Below are positions 23,480-24,464 of a stretch of DNA of 24,464 bases, piece after piece. The stretch comes from an uncultured Lachnospiraceae bacterium (GTDB lineage: Bacteria > Bacillota > Clostridia > Lachnospirales > Lachnospiraceae), in assembly GCA_900553355.1 (NCBI GenBank), contig USDK01000041.1:1-24464 (forward strand), given 5' to 3'. The position numbers and the translations under genes were made by a program. Within the stretch, counting starts at the first letter, position 1; the number at the start of each line of letters is the position of its first letter. The notes beneath the pieces are model-generated. The model was given only the letters and a program-made list of their open reading frames with translations, ran no database searches and was not told where the DNA came from.

Positions 23480-23522
23480 TCTGACAGATACGATATTACA
23501 ATTAAGAGAGGATAAAATCAAT

Positions 23523-24380
23523 ATGTGGATTGCCGATCAATGGAAAGATTATGAAGTGATAGACTGCAGTAAAGGAGAGAAGCTGGAACGCTGGGGAAAA
23601 TATATTCTGGTCCGCCCGGATCCACAGGTCATCTGGGACACCCCGAGGACAGACCGGCGCTGGCGGCAGAAAAACGGCCATTACCACCGCAGCAAAAAAG
23701 GCGGCGGCGAATGGGAATTTTTTGACCTTCCGAAACAATGGCAGATCCATTACAGAGATCTGACCTTTAATCTGAAACCTTTCAGTTTTAAACATACCGG
23801 CCTTTTTCCCGAGCAGGCTGCCAACTGGGACTGGTTTTCAGAAAAAATCCGAAAAGCCGGCCGCCCTGTCAAGGTCTTAAACCTGTTTGCCTATACCGGA
23901 GGCGCTACTCTTGCTGCCGCAGCCGCCGGAGCCAGTGTCACACACGTGGATGCCTCCAAAGGCATGGTCACCTGGGCAAAGGAAAACGCAGTCTCCTCCG
24001 GACTGGCAGATAAACCCATCCGCTGGCTGGTTGATGACTGTGTAAAATTTGTAGAACGAGAAATCCGCCGGGGGAATCATTACGACGCCATTATCATGGA
24101 TCCGCCCTCCTATGGGCGCGGCCCCAAAGGCGAGATCTGGAAGATCGAGGATGCCATCCATCCGCTGATCCGGCTGTGTACAAAAATCCTGTCTGACCAG
24201 CCCTTATTCTTCCTGGTAAACTCCTACACCACGGGCCTTGCCCCGGCAGTACTGACCTACATGATCGGCACAGAACTAAAGCCTTTCCACGGGCATGTCG
24301 AATCCCATGAAATCGGGCTTCCCGTTACCAGCACCGGTCTGGTGCTGCCCTGCGGAGCCTCCGGCAGATGGGAAGCATAA
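23523..24380 (+). CDS. Class I SAM-dependent rRNA-type methyltransferase (RlmI/RlmK-like)
   Basis: A 285-aa Rossmann-fold methyltransferase. Motif I is NLFAYTGG (120-127), the acidic SAM ribose ligand is D143 in HVDASKG, and the catalytic motif IV is DPPSYGRG (193-200), as in 23S rRNA cytosine/guanine methyltransferases of the RlmI/RlmK type. It lacks the PUA domain of RlmI and has instead about 100 N-terminal residues rich in Trp and basic residues. The start at 23523 (ATATG after AGAGGATAAAATCA) has GAGG 10 bases upstream. Its target RNA is unknown. A LysR selenium-regulon-type site precedes it, which is unexpected for such an enzyme. Confidence 0.85.
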   Translation: MWIADQWKDYEVIDCSKGEKLERWGKYILVRPDPQVIWDTPRTDRRWRQKNGHYHRSKKGGGEWEFFDLPKQWQIHYRDLTFNLKPFSFKHTGLFPEQAANWDWFSEKIRKAGRPVKVLNLFAYTGGATLAAAAAGASVTHVDASKGMVTWAKENAVSSGLADKPIRWLVDDCVKFVEREIRRGNHYDAIIMDPPSYGRGPKGEIWKIEDAIHPLIRLCTKILSDQPLFFLVNSYTTGLAPAVLTYMIGTELKPFHGHVESHEIGLPVTSTGLVLPCGASGRWEA

Positions 24381-24388
24381 TACAGATG

Positions 24389-24449
24389 GGGACACCCCGA
24401 AACGCAGATGAGGGTGTCCCAAAAGTCACGAAGTGACTGAAAGGACACC
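24389..24449. repeat. Inverted repeats after the methyltransferase gene
   Basis: GGGACACCC (24389-24397) pairs with GGGTGTCCC (24412-24420), followed by AGTCAC-GAA-GTGACT (24424-24438) and a third GGACACC (24443-24449). It begins 8 bases beyond the stop. It may end the transcript, although no U-run is present, or be part of a repeat that continues beyond the window. Confidence 0.5.
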
Positions 24450-24464
24450 GACTATAAAAAAGGA

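Noticed and set aside
1..24464. CRISPR arrays, rRNA, insertion sequences, prophage
   Set aside because: No regularly spaced repeats, rRNA signatures, transposase or integrase motifs were seen; tRNA-Sec is the only tRNA found.

Overview
The window reads as chromosome from an anaerobic, selenium-using, Stickland-fermenting member of the Clostridia. Mid-range GC, strong AGGAGG-type ribosome sites and the gene types suggest a Lachnospiraceae-like gut organism (Clostridium scindens/hylemonae-type), but that placement is inference. Two selenoprotein genes are present: selD, with an in-frame UGA and a SECIS-like hairpin, and prdB, whose Sec codon should lie just beyond the left edge. All dedicated Sec genes are here: selA, selB, selC (tRNA-Sec) and selD.

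Layout: (1) 1-4122, minus strand: D-proline reductase operon prdC - prdA - small conserved gene - prdB (cut by the window edge). tRNA-Sec lies immediately upstream on the same strand (4259-4356). (2) 4656-6396, plus strand: proline racemase prdF, a strong terminator, then a TetR regulator. (3) 6439-10419, minus strand: LytS/LytR-type two-component system preceded by a DAACS amino acid/dicarboxylate symporter, with LytTR-like direct repeats upstream of the symporter promoter. (4) 10635-13421: large secreted M64 peptidase with a second, apparently non-catalytic M64-like module. (5) 13596-16351: csd-like PLP enzyme - YedE-like transporter - TusA-like CPEP protein (no ATG/GTG/TTG start; ATT proposed) - DUF3343 carrier. 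(6) 16483-22504: yedF - selD - selA - selB - lysR. (7) 22628-24380: divergent PHP-domain phosphoesterase and class I SAM rRNA-type methyltransferase.

The most interesting signal is a shared palindrome, TTATAG-N7-CTATAA (a LysR-type T-N11-A box), found in five intergenic regions and none that I saw inside genes: before prdC, prdF, the csd-yedE operon, the yedF-sel-lysR operon, and the methyltransferase/PHP pair. Since a LysR regulator is the last gene of the sel operon, the simplest reading is one selenium regulon linking Se uptake and delivery, Sec synthesis and decoding, and the main selenoenzyme pathway (proline reduction). Site positions suggest activation at some promoters (about -57 to -72) and repression or autoregulation at others (overlapping the core promoter).

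Together: YedE, DUF3343, TusA/YedF and the Csd-like enzyme plausibly import and hand on reduced Se; SelD makes selenophosphate; SelA charges tRNA-Sec; SelB delivers it to UGA; PrdB receives it; PrdF converts L- to D-proline, and PrdA/PrdB with PrdC reduce it to 5-aminovalerate.
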